This document shows positions 26,501 through 41,464 of a DNA stretch of 64,000 nucleotides, one piece after another. Each line of letters begins with the position of its first letter. The stretch's first letter is position 1. The stretch is from Daphnia pulex. Lineage: Eukaryota; Arthropoda; Branchiopoda; Diplostraca; Daphniidae. The notes under the pieces were generated by a model. The model had not been told where the DNA came from and did no database searches. It worked only from the letters and a program-made list of their open reading frames with translations. Both the position numbers and the translations under genes were made by a program. The stretch lies in contig NC_060026.1 of assembly GCF_021134715.1 (NCBI RefSeq), positions 14,437,001 to 14,501,000 of the forward strand. Direction: 5' to 3'.

Positions 26501-29500
26501 GGTGGAAGTCAGCCGGAAGAGCAGATTGTCTTCCAGCTGCTGAATGAGTCGCTTGTTTTCCATCACCGACTCGAACAAACTCGTCCGCTCGGCTTCCAGG
26601 TCAGAGCGTTCGGCGGAGACGACCCGGGCCAGCAGCTGATCCTCCAATCCGCGCTGAGTCACCGTGAAATCGATCATGGTCACCTTGGAACTCACTTCCG
26701 GAGTGTAGGCTGGATTGGGTAATTTGGTGGTGATGTAGAGAGTGAAGCCGGGCATAATGTCGCAATCCTTGTCACCAATAATGACCTTTTCTGTCGAACC
26801 GGCCCGGATAAAATTCTTGTTCAGTAGATTATCCAAAACGGGATCTAATTCTTCGCCGACGTCTTCGATTAACAATGGCCGGCCAAGGGAGAGAGCGTCG
26901 TCTAAATGCGTCCGGAAGTATTTGTGATTGAGCGAAGTCGTTTGCAATTCATTCATCCCTTCTTTGGCTTTGATCCAGTTCTTGCCTTGGCCCTGAGGAT
27001 CGATCAAAAGCGGGTACGAATGCGAACGGACGACGATAACCGCGTTCTGGATGGAATGGTCATCGCTGGGCAAACCCTGAAGCGTCCACTCGGTTTGCTG
27101 GACCGTGTCGGACATCATTTGGGCAACATTGAGGGTTGGCGTGAAGGGGATGTCCCGATTTTTCAGAGTTTTCTTCCAGGCCTGGAAAATTTTCGTCCGG
27201 AATTCTTGGTTGAACGGTCCGGCGTAAGAGAGGAAAGCGGTTGCTAGAATGGCGTCGCCTACCAAGCGGCCGATTTGTTCTTTAAAGGCTCGGCATTGCA
27301 AAGTCCAGCGAAGTTTCTCTCCACTCAGTCCGCTAATCAACGCAGCGGCAATGCCCATCTTCCTGCGGCAAACTGCGGCCGCTTCCGTCAAGCGCCTCTT
27401 ATCCGCCATGGCCGAATCGTATTGAGACGTCACGAAATCGAGGGCTCTCTCTTTCTCGGACAGAACGTCTTCCGCCTTGGCCAACTCCGACATGGCGGCC
27501 GACAATCGAACTTCTTGCAGAGCCAAATTTGCCTATTTGTACGAAATTGAATTAAGCTGTTAAAATTGTGTTTAAATGACAATTGAATTAATACTTTTAG
27601 TGGCAACACTTCTTTGTTGACTGTAAAGAAAAAAGCCATGGCTCGAGACCAGGAAAGTAATCCTGCAACGTCACCGCAAACGCGTTTGGCTGTGTCAATG
27701 TTGTACTCTTCGTCCCGGAAGTATGGCTCGAGAAGTTCCACAGTTTCGTCCGATATGGAATCTTTCGGGAAATATTGCAATTGCTGCAGGAAACTCGTGC
27801 TGGCCATCATCTGCGTGACAAGAGCATTAGATTAGTTTTTGTTTCAATGAAAGCTAAGGAAAACATTTACCTTGAGGGATTCGTTCCAGGAAGGTTTAAA
27901 TCCTCCCATAGCTGGTTCATGGCAAACGGGTTGGATTTTACGCTGGAACAGGATCAACACGGCGTCCATGATTCTCATAATGAGTGGCGGAGGTCTACCC
28001 AATTTACGCACGGTGGCTGTAAATAATTCGAAACGTCAAAAATTAATACTTTTGAAATAATGAAGTTAGTTAAATGGACCTATGTGAGCTGGTTTGATGG
28101 TATTCAGGGCTGCTTCCGCTTCCTCTAGAGCAGGACGGGCGGCTTCCAGTTTCTGTTCGGCCACGGCTTTGTCAGCCGCAATGACGTCGACCAGCTGCTG
28201 TGCTCGATCTTTGGCCAGCAAGACGTGATTTTTGGTCGTTTCTGCTTCACGGGCTCGATGCGTCACTTCAACCAAAACCTACAAATGAATCCCAGTTAAA
28301 ATGAGAACTTTTAGAATAAATAAGTGATGGATAAGCAGACCGTTTCGGCCGTTTCGGAAGCCAGGGCCAATTCTTTCTCCATTTCCGCTAGATCCATTTT
28401 GAGTTTTTCGACCGTTTCGGAAGCTTCTTGCAGTTTTGCCAAACCCGTTTCGATTCGAGTGGACATTCCGCCAATTTCCATCGTTTTATTGGCGAAAACC
28501 GTTTTGTAGCTGGACAGGAAGCTCAAATAGGTCCTGGGCGTCACGTGAGTCGATCGTCTAAACCTCTGGAAATACTCCTTGGCCGTTTCAGCCACGCTCT
28601 CCTGGATGGATCCCAGGGCGTTCTCCACTTCGTGCAACAAGTCCGTTTGATTCAAAAGGGTAAAATCGGCGAGGAAGTGCCGCGCCACGGCGACAAGGGC
28701 CTCTCTTGGCCACGGTTGGAACCAGTCCAACGTGCAACCGGAAGTCAAGCCGGGAAATTTGAACGCCCGCTGACGGAATTTCTCTCCCACCTAACAACAA
28801 AAGAAAAATTCGTGAATGACATTATCCACAAATAAAATAAGTAAAGAACAAGTTACCGGAGAAAAGCAAAGGGCGATGTGAAGATGTTGTCGGACTCGTG
28901 ACATGAAATATTCCATAACATTTTCCTGATTCAATTCACGCTTGGGAAATTCACGTTTCATGATGGGAATCAATTCCGAGATGATTTCACCTTGCTCGTC
29001 GCGGTTAAACAGATTCGAAACGACTCCTAAGGCGGAAGAGGAATTTAAGAACTCATTCAAATCAGGATCGCTCAACTCCAATCAGTCAAGTTTACCGGAA
29101 GATAACACGCTGTTCAGGTACTCCAGGAAAGCCTCTTCCTTGACATCTTGGTCTGTGAAAATAAAAGTCGTTCCTTTGCCTTGAATACCGCAAGTTCTGT
29201 AAAGAACTTTGAGATCCTCCAGGAAATTACCGACGTTGTACGATCTGTAATGTGAATAGAATTATTTCAATTTCAACAAAGAGACCCCAAAAAGATATAA
29301 GAAAATACCTCGTCAGGGTAATGTGGAAGGTTTTATATCCGGCTATGAAGGAAGCCAGTTTAGTGAGCGATTGTTTGCCAGATCCACCGACTCCAACCAA
29401 AAGGACGTTGCCACCAGGATGTCGAAGAATACGCGAAATCTAAAAATGAATTTGTTTTTATTTAAATAGTTCTTAATCGATTTAAAGATATGTGAACCTT

Positions 29501-32500
29501 GATTAAATGTTCGACAGCATCTTGGAAGAAAACCAAATCCATTCCGTGGCCTCGAATCATATCGTTGTATTGGGTCAGGAACATGTTAAGACGATCTTGG
29601 AGATCGTCGAATGACTGGACGGGCTCGTAGACTTTAGGTAATTCCATGTCAACTTCTTCCGTCTCATCACCTGTCGGTTCGGGAGCGTCCCGCATAAAAT
29701 CGACAAAGTATTGAGTCTCTTGGACGAATTCGACGAATTCATCGCCCAGGTATTTTGCGACATGCTGGATAAGTTCTTTCTCGAACCAATCCTTGTCCGC
29801 CTGAACGGTAAATCTATTGGTGGAAAAATTTAAAGTAAAATATTAAATTATTTAAAAAAAAACTGCTTAATTATCTTATACCTGTCCGCAATGACACGCG
29901 TGACTTCGTGTTTCCAGGCAGCCATAAGCACTCTAGTGTTGTCGATGACGTTGCACAAGAAGCTGCTCATTCCTTGCCAAATGCGAGACAAATCGCGCAA
30001 GTTGAAAATGTAGTGAAACTTAGCTGGAGTGGGTAACATTTTAGCCTATTCAAATCATGGAAATTAATTTGAAATGTTTGACATTTTTTATCTTCTGGCG
30101 TAGTCAGTTTACTTTGGTTGACATCCAAAGAAGTCGGGTGAGGGGTACGAGTTTCTCCACCAATTCACGGACTTCTTGAGAAAATCCACGTTTGATTGAG
30201 TAATGACCGGAAGCGATGGTACCAAAGACTTTGTCCATGGACGTGTGGGATGGCAAGGGACAGTTGAAAATGCAGAAATGTCGTTTCAATCTCTGCGGAA
30301 TGTCATTGCGACCTCCACCTATCATAATTAGGGATTATAGCCATCAATAATCGATTTTAACCCAGGAGATAAATAGGAACCTGGATGAATCATAGCGGCG
30401 ACGAAATGGAGATCGATAATGTGGGTGAAATCCCCTGGTTTTTCCAACGAATAAAAGCCTTTCATCTCCAGTAATTGTCGTACAATTTCGTTGGTGGCCT
30501 GATCGCCCCATTCGTTGACATAGGGCAAATTAACATCGTCGATAAAAACGGTCAACTTTTTGCCAGCCGGCGGGCCATAAGTGTTGCCCATTCGCTTATC
30601 CACACACCCTTCGATAGTTCGCTATAAATCCCAAAACATAATTAATACATTTTCTGTTATTTTCTTTTTAGAAAATGGTGAAGATTTTTACTTGAAGTTG
30701 GAACGTTGTGGTGGCCGATGAGAAATTCAAAGAGCGGATAAGGTTGTAGTCGCTCTTGTGCTTTTTGAGGTAGGCATTTATCATGACAGTCTTTGCCGAT
30801 CCTTGTTCTCCAATGAGCAAGACGGGCTATATAGAATTCCCACAATTCAGTTAGTTGCCCTAATAATTCTAAATGAAAAAATTAAAATTACTTTTCCCTG
30901 TTTGGCGATGGTGTTTAACAGGAATTCCGTGCGGACGCTGTCAACATTGGGGACCAGCATGGACGCAAAATCAATCATGGCCGTTTCAGGGTATTGGAAT
31001 GGTTGAACGTGATTTCTCCAATGATCCCATTCACCTGAAATGCAATTAACTATATGGTATAATTAATGATTCAAACATACCGCGAATAACTTAATCACCA
31101 TCGCTTCCGACGACAAAGTCGAAGACAGTGTCTTCGCTATCGGGTTCCTTGGGAGGTAGAGCCAAATGAGAGAAATGCATAGTCAGGAATGCGTCTAATT
31201 TAATTCGATCCTCAATCTCCAAGAAGGCGCCGATAGACCAGACCACTGAGAAGACATAAAGTCGTTCCAGCTGAAGACGGGTGACTCTAGGTGTCGTTCC
31301 ACCTTTTGATCCCGACTCGCCAACATCGTTATTGAGAACTGAAATAAGACAACAGACACAAATCAGTTAATTTTGGAAATTTTGAATACATTGAACGGCC
31401 TTTCAAACCTTTCAGATCTAAAGCTAGTTCTGGGATCTCTGGTGGAGGGCCGTCTGGTGCCTGCCCTAGGGCAGAGGACGACCTTTCGTAGGTGCTTTCT
31501 TTATGCTCATTGTCTTCATTTGGAATCAAACCTTCTAAAAGACACAGCGCCTGGAAATCATTTAAAAATTACCAGTTAAAAATCACAAACGTTAAATCCA
31601 AACAAATAATTCAAACCTGGTTGATAATATTGAATTCCAGGACGTCCATCATGTATTTCAAATTCTGCCGGCTCCACTGGTAGATTGGCGAAAAAGATTC
31701 TTCGAAAATATTTCGAAGGACTTCCATTTCAGTATTGGGTCTCTTCAAAAGCCAGGCGGCCAGCAACGGGCGCCAATCCAAGCCGGAAGAACTCATGTAC
31801 ACCTTTGAAGTTAAAATCATTGAATAAACCGCTGCATTTCCAATTAATTCAATAACAAATTAAAACAAACATTACCATTCCACATCGGGATACTGTGGCG
31901 GGTGAGGCGTTGTCGATATTGTGGGGCTCGAAGATGATTTTGCAATAAGGTGACATGGGCAATCGATCGCCATTGGCTAGCGTGAGGGTGCGGTTATCGT
32001 CAAGAACTGAATTGAGATTTTCAATCCACAGAGAGTCGACGGGTCCGTCGAGGACTAACCAAATGTGTTCACCTCTTTTAGTGCGCAAAGTCTTCCGCCA
32101 CAATGCCGAAAAGATGCCGTCAGTCCTGGAAATAATTTAAATAATTCTTTAATTCTGTGCGCTTCAATTATTTAACTTTTTAAATTCACCAATCATTAGT
32201 GGCCACATCCAATCGACCAAACATTTGAGCGGCCGAAATGGCTTTGGGATTCATCCGGAGTTCTCGATGTGGCTGACCACAAGCAGTCAGCGATTTCTGT
32301 GAATTTTAAAAATGTTTAAACGACGAAACAAAAATAAAAATAATTAACAAATTACCATCAAAATTTGAATGCAAGCTGTTTTTCCAGAGCCGGTCGGCCC
32401 TAAGGTCATGATTCCATGTCTTACAAGTTGCGTTTCGTACAGCTGGATCAATTTCAACAACCAAGGGGGATGCATAATGAGTCCAGCTGCTTTGACCTGT

Positions 32501-35500
32501 TCCCTGATGGCGTTTTCAAGGTCTGCGTAGTTCGTTTTTTCCAGCGCCGTAGTTGGAAACAGATCGCCGATGAGCGACATGAACAACGGCTCATCCTCGT
32601 CCACCAATTTGGACAAATTCATATCCCGCAGGACTCTCATGACGATCATACTCTCCGAGTCCCGGACGTTTCCGCGCTTTGTGGCTCCCAACGTCCGCAA
32701 AACGGACAAGATATTCCGCAAACCGAAATCGTAGTGGACCTGTTTGGTCAGCTGTTCCTCGCAGAGTTTGTAGAGAGTGTAGAACTTGCGGGCCAGTGTA
32801 ATATTTTCCAAAAATCCGCAAGAGGCCAGTTTGACACGGATAATAATTTGTCGATCGGGCACCATCTTTGAATGGAAATGAATTATTTCTAAATTTTCTT
32901 TATTTCACTTTAAATAGTTCAACATACCATGGAGACGAAACGGAACTGATTCTTGAGATTTTCGGGGAGTTGTTGACGTCCAGCATAGCCGGGATTCATC
33001 GTCAAAAAGATTCCGAATTCCGGATTCATCTCGATAGTGTCGCCGTCCGTAAAGATTAGCTGTTTCCTCTTTTCTCTTTTGCCGGCGAGAACGACAGCGA
33101 CTTGCTGGGCAGCCACTGAGAGAACGGCCAGTTCGATTCGGTTGAACTCGTCGAAACAACCCCAAGCTCCCGATTGGGCCAGTCCTTTGTAAATTCGACC
33201 GAGACCACGGAAATCCATTTGGTCGGAGCAGTTGAAGACGACGACGTATTTGCCCAGTGTTTTGCCCATGTCTTTAGTAGTTTCTGTCTTGCCCGTTCCA
33301 GCTGGACCGCTTGGACAACCTCCCATGGACATGTGTAAGGCTTGAGCCAAAGTGATGTAACAACGATCCGTCAACGGAGTGATGACCAGCCGCTCAGTAC
33401 AGCCCAAAAATTCATTTTGGTAAGTGAATGACACATCCGTGATACTGATGGCCATCTCGTCGTGCTCGGCTCTAAAATAGAACCGAAACCTGGAACAAAA
33501 ATAACGAATAAAATTAATTGAATTAGAATAAACAGAAATATTAGACAACTCAACTGTTTGATCCATTCAAAGTCCGTGATGGAACGGATGCCAGTGCGGC
33601 AAAGTTGGTCAAAGATATCACGTTGATGGACGTGAATGGTGATGAGCGTTTCGAATTTGATACGTTCCAGTCGGTCGAGATTCTTAGTCGTTTGCTCGAT
33701 GAGGGTGTTGAGGACTTCCAGGAATTTGGAATTGGTTTCTTGCATCACTTTGCGGTCGTATCGGCACTGGGCGAGAGCCGATTCAGCGTCGCGAGTCCAC
33801 AGCATTTGAAGACCGAGGATACCCACTTGAGACGGGAAAGCGGCCAAGAATTCCAGCAGATTGAACTCGGTGTTTTGAATGGCCTGACTGGCCAGGCGGA
33901 TGATGGAATGCAGGGAACGGTGGGCTTCCTGCAGGAGACGCATCAACCATATTTCAACACTGCCTTCCGCACGGACTGGCTGTTCTAAAGCGATCGATTC
34001 TCCCTGAAATCAATCCATTAAAATAAGTTTAGAAACACAAATTCAATTGTAGTACGAAGTTATTTCTTATTTTTACCTCTGTAGAAACGATGGCCAGGAT
34101 TTTGTCGTATTCCTGGTCGTGGAACCTTACACAAGCCGTGTTATCAAAGATGGACAAGAGATGGCCTTGAATGGTGTGAGAATCTGAGGCCTGTCCAAGA
34201 ATTTCGAGAAGGGCAGGATCGGAAACGAAAAAGAAACGTGGGAAACTGAGCCTCTTCTTCTCCAAATAGCCGGACAGCGACTTTTGACACAGCTCCAACT
34301 CGTCCTGCAAATGCGGAAGGAGTTGGCTGAGCGTTTCGTCGCCAACGCAGCAGATGACGACGTTGGACGTTTCGTGAGCGCGGGCCATCATTCTCTGCCA
34401 CGACTTGTCGATTTTGTGGAATCGTTTGGCCTCTTTGGGCAGCTGTTTGGCGATGTCTCCGCCCACGAAAACAGCTTCCAGGTAAACCCACAAGTTCTGG
34501 ACCATCAGCCAGCGCTCCAGGATTTCATTGGTGTTGGAGAGATCCGTCACCCACTTCTGGATCTGCTTCCGGAACGGGACGTTGTAGCGATTGGACAAGA
34601 GGGAACTGAGGACCATCAAAGAGTCTTCCAGCATGGATATGAGTTCGGCAGCGCTGTCTCCGCGCAGTAGCAATTCCCCGCGATTTTTGAATGTTGTGAA
34701 TGTCAATTGATTCGTGGTCCAGTCGTTGGTGACTTGACGCAATTTAGCTTCAATGTCCTTCTCCTTGAGAGCGGAAATGCAAACATCTTCAACGTCTTCC
34801 TTGTGCTGCAACAGCGGAGCTTCCACGACTTGGCGCAAGCAGAATCCTTCCAGTTCGACGTGGAAGACGTGCCCAGTGATCTCGGTCATGCGTACCCAAT
34901 GGCGAGGCTTCATGGCTTTGTTGGTCATCAATTCCAGGAGCGGACACAAGTCGGAGAACTCGTCAATGGTTCGCTTGAGGGCACCAAAGGCCGGCCACTC
35001 CTTCAGGCCTTTAGGGAGTTTACGGCAACGGTTCTGGAACTCGATGAGTTCGTTGTTTATGTCTTCAATGTTGACGCTGTTCCAGCTAATGTCGTGGTAG
35101 GCTGCAACGCGATCGATAACGTCGTTGTACAATCGATAGAGTTTCTGTAGCAAATTCAGTTCCTTGCGGATGCGGTTCAATTCCGGAACATCGGGCATCA
35201 ACAATCCAAATAGTTCGGCTCCGCCTTCGTATGATGTCAATCTTCTCCAGAGAGCATCGAAACGGTTTTGGAACAGGAGTAGACGGTCGGATGCTTCTCG
35301 TGGAGACAGACCCTGGATCATTGGACCATCAACGTCGTAGTCGGCGCAGAATTGAGTGCAATCGACACGGAATTGTGTCAAATTATCCAGCAACTCTTGT
35401 CGGAAACTGGGTTGAATAGCCACAAGGTGACAATGGTGATCCAGCGAGCGCTGCTGCAATCGATGCCAAGTAATCCGCACGGCGTCCACCCGTTCGACAT

Positions 35501-38500
35501 CTTCTTCAGTTAGTGGAACGTGAAATTTCATCATGATTCCAATCGCTTCCTAATAATTCAAGAAAGTTTTAACAAAATCGTACGAGTCGGCTAGAAGGAT
35601 TTCGTGTACCTCAACAAGTTCAATAGCCATTTCGAATTCCACTTCTTGTATGCGAATATCTCGCAGACAATCCATAGAGATCCTGGTGTCCTCCAGGTCA
35701 CGGATTTTACGATCGAGCTTCTTGTCTAGTAAATTAAATACCACCATTAACCGTTCCATATCACGCAACGTCCTTCGATACAGGACGGTGGTGTAGGCTT
35801 CCATCCATTCTTGAATTTCTTGTAACAACGTCGCCTGCATTTTAGCTGTTGAATAATAAAAACATTATTGAATTATATTTCAATTTGTGGGTGGTCAAGT
35901 TTCGTACTCGTTGAAACGTGAATGGGGCCAAATTCCAGAAGACTTTTCTGTGATTCAACGACATCTTCCAACTGTCGAAACTGACGCAATTGCTGATCCC
36001 TGGACAAGTAAATTTTTTAAATAAAATGAATCAATAAAATGAATTAAATTTTCTTACCAGTCCCAAACTGATGGGTTCTTGTTGACAAAATTTTTAACGA
36101 CAACTCGTCGATTGTAGCAGCAAATCTCCTTGCAGAGATTCTCCCACTGGCGCAATTGTTCTCCACAAGTCTAACAGACCAATGCACTTAATTCAAAGAT
36201 GAACCACGAAATTAATTTAAAATAAACACTTACACTTTTGACGTGAATCAAGCATGTTGACAACAGATTCAATCCTTTGACAACTTCTTTATTCTCCGAA
36301 ACTGAAACGTAAATATTGTGTCTAACCGCCGACATCACATTTGATCTCGATTCGATAGCGGACCGATATTGCCAGCGCTTAATTCCTGCGTTTTCATAAT
36401 AAATCAGTAAAAGTATTAAATTTAAAAACAATAAACACATGTACCTTTGGCGACACATAACATAATTTTCCCTGCCGTGTGAATAATGTCTTGAATGTCG
36501 TCCAAACTCGGAGTGATCTCGATTGTTGTGTGATTCAGCTGCGAATGCAGTAAGAACAGAGCCGTGTGTTGCTGCTGGACGACTCCGCTTTTATGATTGG
36601 GTGGCGGGACAACCGAGTAACGCATCTGGTCAATCTGGGAGCGAAGCCAAGTGACGATAACCTGGAGGATCCTTTTAGAGTACAACTTTTTCCACTCAAT
36701 GATGGCCTTCTCCAATTGGACGACTAGGAAGCCGTAATCTGCGACCAGGATCACGTTGGGTTCGTCTCGACCATCGTTTGATATGACCGAGTTTTTCCGA
36801 GATGAAAATTCCTGGCCGGAAGCAAGACTGGAATTGGATCTTGCCGATAATGGAGGCAAACACGTCGGCGGATTTTTTGGCTCTTTGGTTGGACTTGATC
36901 TTTTGCTGCTGAGTTTCGGTAGTTTTGTCCTGATCTGAGACGTTTTGCTGGGCGCCGGAGGCGGTTTGCCGGTTGGGCCTGCTGGATTAAGTGGTGGCAA
37001 TCCATTTCGATTAGTTTCACCACCGTTACTTGTCCTGCGCTTTGACGCTCGCTCTCCATATTGAGCACTTGGCGGACTTTTGCTACTGATGCGACTCGAA
37101 TCCGGATTGGTTTCAGATTTTTTCCGGTCGCTAGTTATCGATTTCGGTCGTGCCGTTTTGGCGGATGAAGAAAATGACGTCCTTCCTTTTTCAATTTGCG
37201 CCGCAATGGCCTCAGTTGGAATTTCAAAAAACTTCATGACATCCTTCACTCTGATCAGGTCGATTAATTCAAAGACTCCATTTTCTAAAAGCCAATTCCT
37301 TTGCTGAATTTCCTGTAATTAATTTGGGAGCAAAAATGTATTTTGAATAATTAAACTGTTAAATTTATAATTCAATTACCGAAGTGGCTTTGCGACAAGC
37401 ATCTTTGACGGCGTCAATAAACTCGTCAGGCACCCAAGTCCTGTCTCTACTGCTGTCCGGGCACAACGTGAAATAGCGGAGGGAATCCAAAATGCGTTCC
37501 AGCTGGTTGATGCGAATGTCTTCCAACCGTTGGCACAGCAGTTTAAAATGCACCATCGATTTGCGGCACTGATTAAAGAAACGGTTCCATTTCGACTGCT
37601 TGAGGTTCCAGCTGAGTGCCACCGAGGCCGGACGGAGTGTCAAATACAATTGATGGACGTGACAGCAGAGAAGCGGTTTCAACTCCGCATCAATCGAGTC
37701 CAATAATGACTTGTGATTTTCTATCAAGTACTGGACACGGAATATTCTCTTAGTGAAGTTAACAGACATTTAAAATATATAAAAATAACAAACCTGAGCC
37801 TCGTCCTTCATCTTCAAAAGTAATCCTTTACGAGCGAAAATAAAAACGGATGATGCCGGAACTTTAAGCCCGGCTTGACAGGCGCCTAGTTATAAAAATG
37901 AAGTTATGAAATAGTTTGGCTAAATTTACAGATATGGTATCTTACAGTGAACTTCCTGGAACAGCGAGATTATTTTGGGATTGAAGTTGACGGAAAATAA
38001 ATGCGGGTTCTCAAGGTTTGGAGTCAAAATGTTCTGAGATAGACATGTTTCCACTTCGGCTGCCTAAAAAACCAAAAATCAGGGCAATTAATAAAACTAT
38101 TATTTGAAAACTGTATGTTCGAATGTACACTGAGCAATGTCCAGGAGCGCAGATGATAGTTGCCGAGCTGAACGATGTTGACCAAAACATTTTTGTACTT
38201 GCGAAACACTTGCCGGCCAGTTTCGCTGTGCAAAATTGGCGCGTGTTCTTCAAGCCTGAGTTCCAGGCAACGCTGTAAAGTTGCGCACCACATCATTTTC
38301 CCTATTCAATTCAGAAAACGAAAAAGGTTAGAACATTTTAGGTCATTTAGACGTAGAATTTACTCGACCGACCTGTCGTTGGCGAAAAATTATTCGGAAT
38401 AGGAGGCTCATCTCCAAATTTGACTAGAACTCTGCCAAGTCTATCCATATCGGCTAGCAATTGATTCAAAATGCGATTGTGCTTGATTTCCATAGCCACA

Positions 38501-41464
38501 ACGGGAATGACGCGGCCGATGCGCTGGAACTTTTGAAGGAAGCGCATCGCCTGGGCTGTTTCCCAAACAGGATCGTAAGCACGCTCCAAATAACTGCCAA
38601 CGTAGAGTTTGAGATCGTTGAGCCTGGCTTCGAATTCCGACATGTGTTGGTCAAAACCAAGCATCCGGTGGTTCAAATAATCGTAAGGTCGCGATGTAAT
38701 ATCTTTGACAGCTGCATGATATCTCCTTAATATTTCGTCCATCACTAAAATTTGTTCATCAAGAATTTTAGTACAAGAAATCAAAGAAAAGTTTGAAGAC
38801 TGTCAAACCTTCTTCTTCTTGCAGCAGACCCTCCATGCGGCTTTTCAGCAAACTTTCGTGCTTGTCAATGACGTCGTAAAGCCGAAGGATCTTTCTTAGT
38901 CGAGCGCAGAAAGCGTCGAATTTACCAAAGACCGAGTGTTCACTGCAGGTTAATGTCGACTGTTCTTTAGGCTGGAGTTGATTTTGCTGAGATTGCTGGA
39001 CGCTTTTCTGATAAGATTCCAAGTCTTGTTTCATGTTCGCATAAGCACTCCTTTTTTTTGTTTCGATGAAATTATGAAATAAATATTTATAGGGCAAAGT
39101 TGATGAGTGCTTGATTTCACAGAAATATACCTGTAGGCAGTGTGTAGATTTAAACAATCCTGCAGTAAAGGCTTGACAACCGACGCTGGTCGTGACCAAA
39201 CAGTTTCCCTACCGTGACTAGTGATATGCCTCCGACACGAACGAATCAGTTCATTGGTAATCTAATTATAAACCGATTTAAAGGTCCCCTCTGAATATCA
39301 ATTTTCAATTTCACCTTGATATTACCTTGACTAGAAGTGAAGTTATTCGCTCTGAAGTATTGTAGTAAAGACTCACGCAGCAAATAAGTCGAACTGTGCT
39401 CAAAAGTTGATTGATTGTGGGCAAAAGACGAATCTGTTCGAAATAAATCAAAATTAATACTAATTACTGAGTTAAATGAATAAGAAATTTACCGGATCCC
39501 AAACGTAAAGTGTTTTGCAGTGATTTTCGAAATCGCTCAAATAAAGAGTATTGTTATTAGCTTCGTGACAGCAGTGCGTCAATTTCCTAAGTGCTTCTAC
39601 CCAACGTTTCATGAGTTTGGAACGATTCACGTTGAGACACTGAACGACCAGAGCCACTTGTGGGCTGTTAAACTGTTGCTGGATCAAATTCAAGCGGGTG
39701 CTGCGAGTTTTCCAGTACTCGATCTCGTCACGCGGACTGTCGTCGTCGCAATCGCGGCGCAGCATCTCGGATTCACAGTTTTCCTGCACAAAAGGACACG
39801 CTAAATTTATTTCTTAATTGTGATAAACTTTGAAATATAATTCGCACCCTCTCGATCATGGAAAGCCAATCGGTAGCAATCTTCTCCGCTTTTGCCACTG
39901 TATCCGGATGGCGAATAAAGTCTGCACGTTTCTTGGATTCATTCGGTAGATCCAGGTTATCCACTTGCCGTTGGGCCAACAGAGTGTTGTCGTGTTTCAG
40001 GATATTCTCAGAGACTAGAACAGAAAATATTTTGATAAAATCCAATAAAATTAACGGGTTAATGTTTAATACCTTTAAGTGACGAATACAACGACTGGAT
40101 AGCCATTAGGACCTCCTCGTAAACGCGGGTTTTATCGGGACCCTCGTCGGCGAAGAAGAGCAAACTTTCCAAAGCGGGCCGGTAAATGTGATGGAGGAGC
40201 TGAATAAAATTTGAAAGTAATTCCTCCTCCATGGCGTCACACATCCCGACCATCAAATCCTGAAAGGCAGAGAGCAAAATTCGTAATTTTCCACCAAAAT
40301 GAACGAACAACGAAATTTGAATGAACTCACGCGGTGAACGTTATCTTCGGTCAACATTTTCTTGACGTTGAGTTTGAAGTAATAGACTGCTATTCCATCT
40401 AGAGGATATTTCCTCTCGTCACTCACGACAACCAACTGTGAACGGGGGGAGGGTATTTTATAACGTTGTTTCATATTGGCTAATTGTGTTTTAAAAAAGT
40501 GCGCAAATTCAAACTATATTTTACGGTTTTATTCGGAGCAACGAGTTTGTTGTTGGAAGGGTTGGATTTTTCGACTCGACTCTTCAAGTTTTGATCTTGA
40601 AATGCTTGGTAGAAGAGCAACACCGTCCTTTTTGTATCCTGCAAGACGAATAATAAACTCAGTGGTGTGACACAAAGATGAGGTGATGCAATTAGTATCT
40701 ACATACCTTCAAGACGAAATCATGAATATTCCTAACCTAAAAGAAAGGAAGTATAGTCATCATAATAAAACGTGAGTTGGTATTAGCTGTTGTGATGACA
40801 GATGGGCTTTAGACCCGGAATGCATTCGTGAAGTGTTGTGGTGTCACAAACAACACGCGACAACAACATCTGGCAATATGTCATTTGGCTTACCCAGATT
40901 TCTTGCAGCAAGCTGTCAATAACATCTTGCTTGGTGATGGAACAAGACTCTGCAGCCCAGTGGAACAGGAAGTCGTAGCGATAATCTGGAACAGCCGCAT
41001 CAAAAGAACGTGATCGCAATGCCACCATGTAAATATGCAAACAAAATGTGTATAATAATCGAGCAGTCAGCCGAACGGCTGCTGAAATCATACAAACATA
41101 CCTAACTCCCCGCGCCGCCCTTTTCGTTCGCTTCCCTGTTGTGGTTTTTTTTTTCACGTGATAAGAAAGAAAACATTAAATCGATTCAATCAACAAAACC
41201 TGGAAAAGAGAAAAACTTACGAAGTTATCCGAGCTCTCCATAATTTGTTTATTTCTTGAACATCGTTGAGAGGAACAGTGTTTATCGTCCAGTCACAGTT
41301 TTCTCCAGACAATGGGACACTGTTGGGTCGATCCAAGATTTCACATAGGTTCAAATGGACGGAACGCCTATCGATCAAACGCACGTCCGCCGTTGGGCCC
41401 CTTGGTGGATACGTAAGCGCGTACACCCAACTTTTTTTGATTGGCCGAGCCGCCGAGACTACGT
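23558..41464 (-). CDS. Dnah5/8: Axonemal outer-arm dynein heavy chain, DNAH5/8 class
   Basis: About thirty exons in one frame-consistent chain; the 3' ones are exact: 27532-25049, 24971-24742, 24678-24441, 24377-24174, 24108-23937, 23841-23558. The tail lies at 41464 to about 35550, linker (DHC_N2) 35534-33371, then six AAA units. P-loops are GPAGTGKTE (AAA1, about 33284-33310), GPTGSGKTA (AAA2, 32374-32400), GEQGSAKT (AAA3, 30788-30811) and GVGGSGKQ (AAA4, 29371-29394). The stalk and microtubule-binding region is near 28800-27430, and the end is [14 protein letters not shown]. The AAA2 block ([24 protein letters not shown], given here in part) and the C-terminus are those of vertebrate DNAH5/DNAH8. 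It is the motor of ciliary outer arms. The first coding exon is not found; the 5'-most block starts without an ATG. A Ser/Pro/Lys-rich insert sits in the tail at 36760-37230. No frame break was noticed. Confidence 0.9.
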
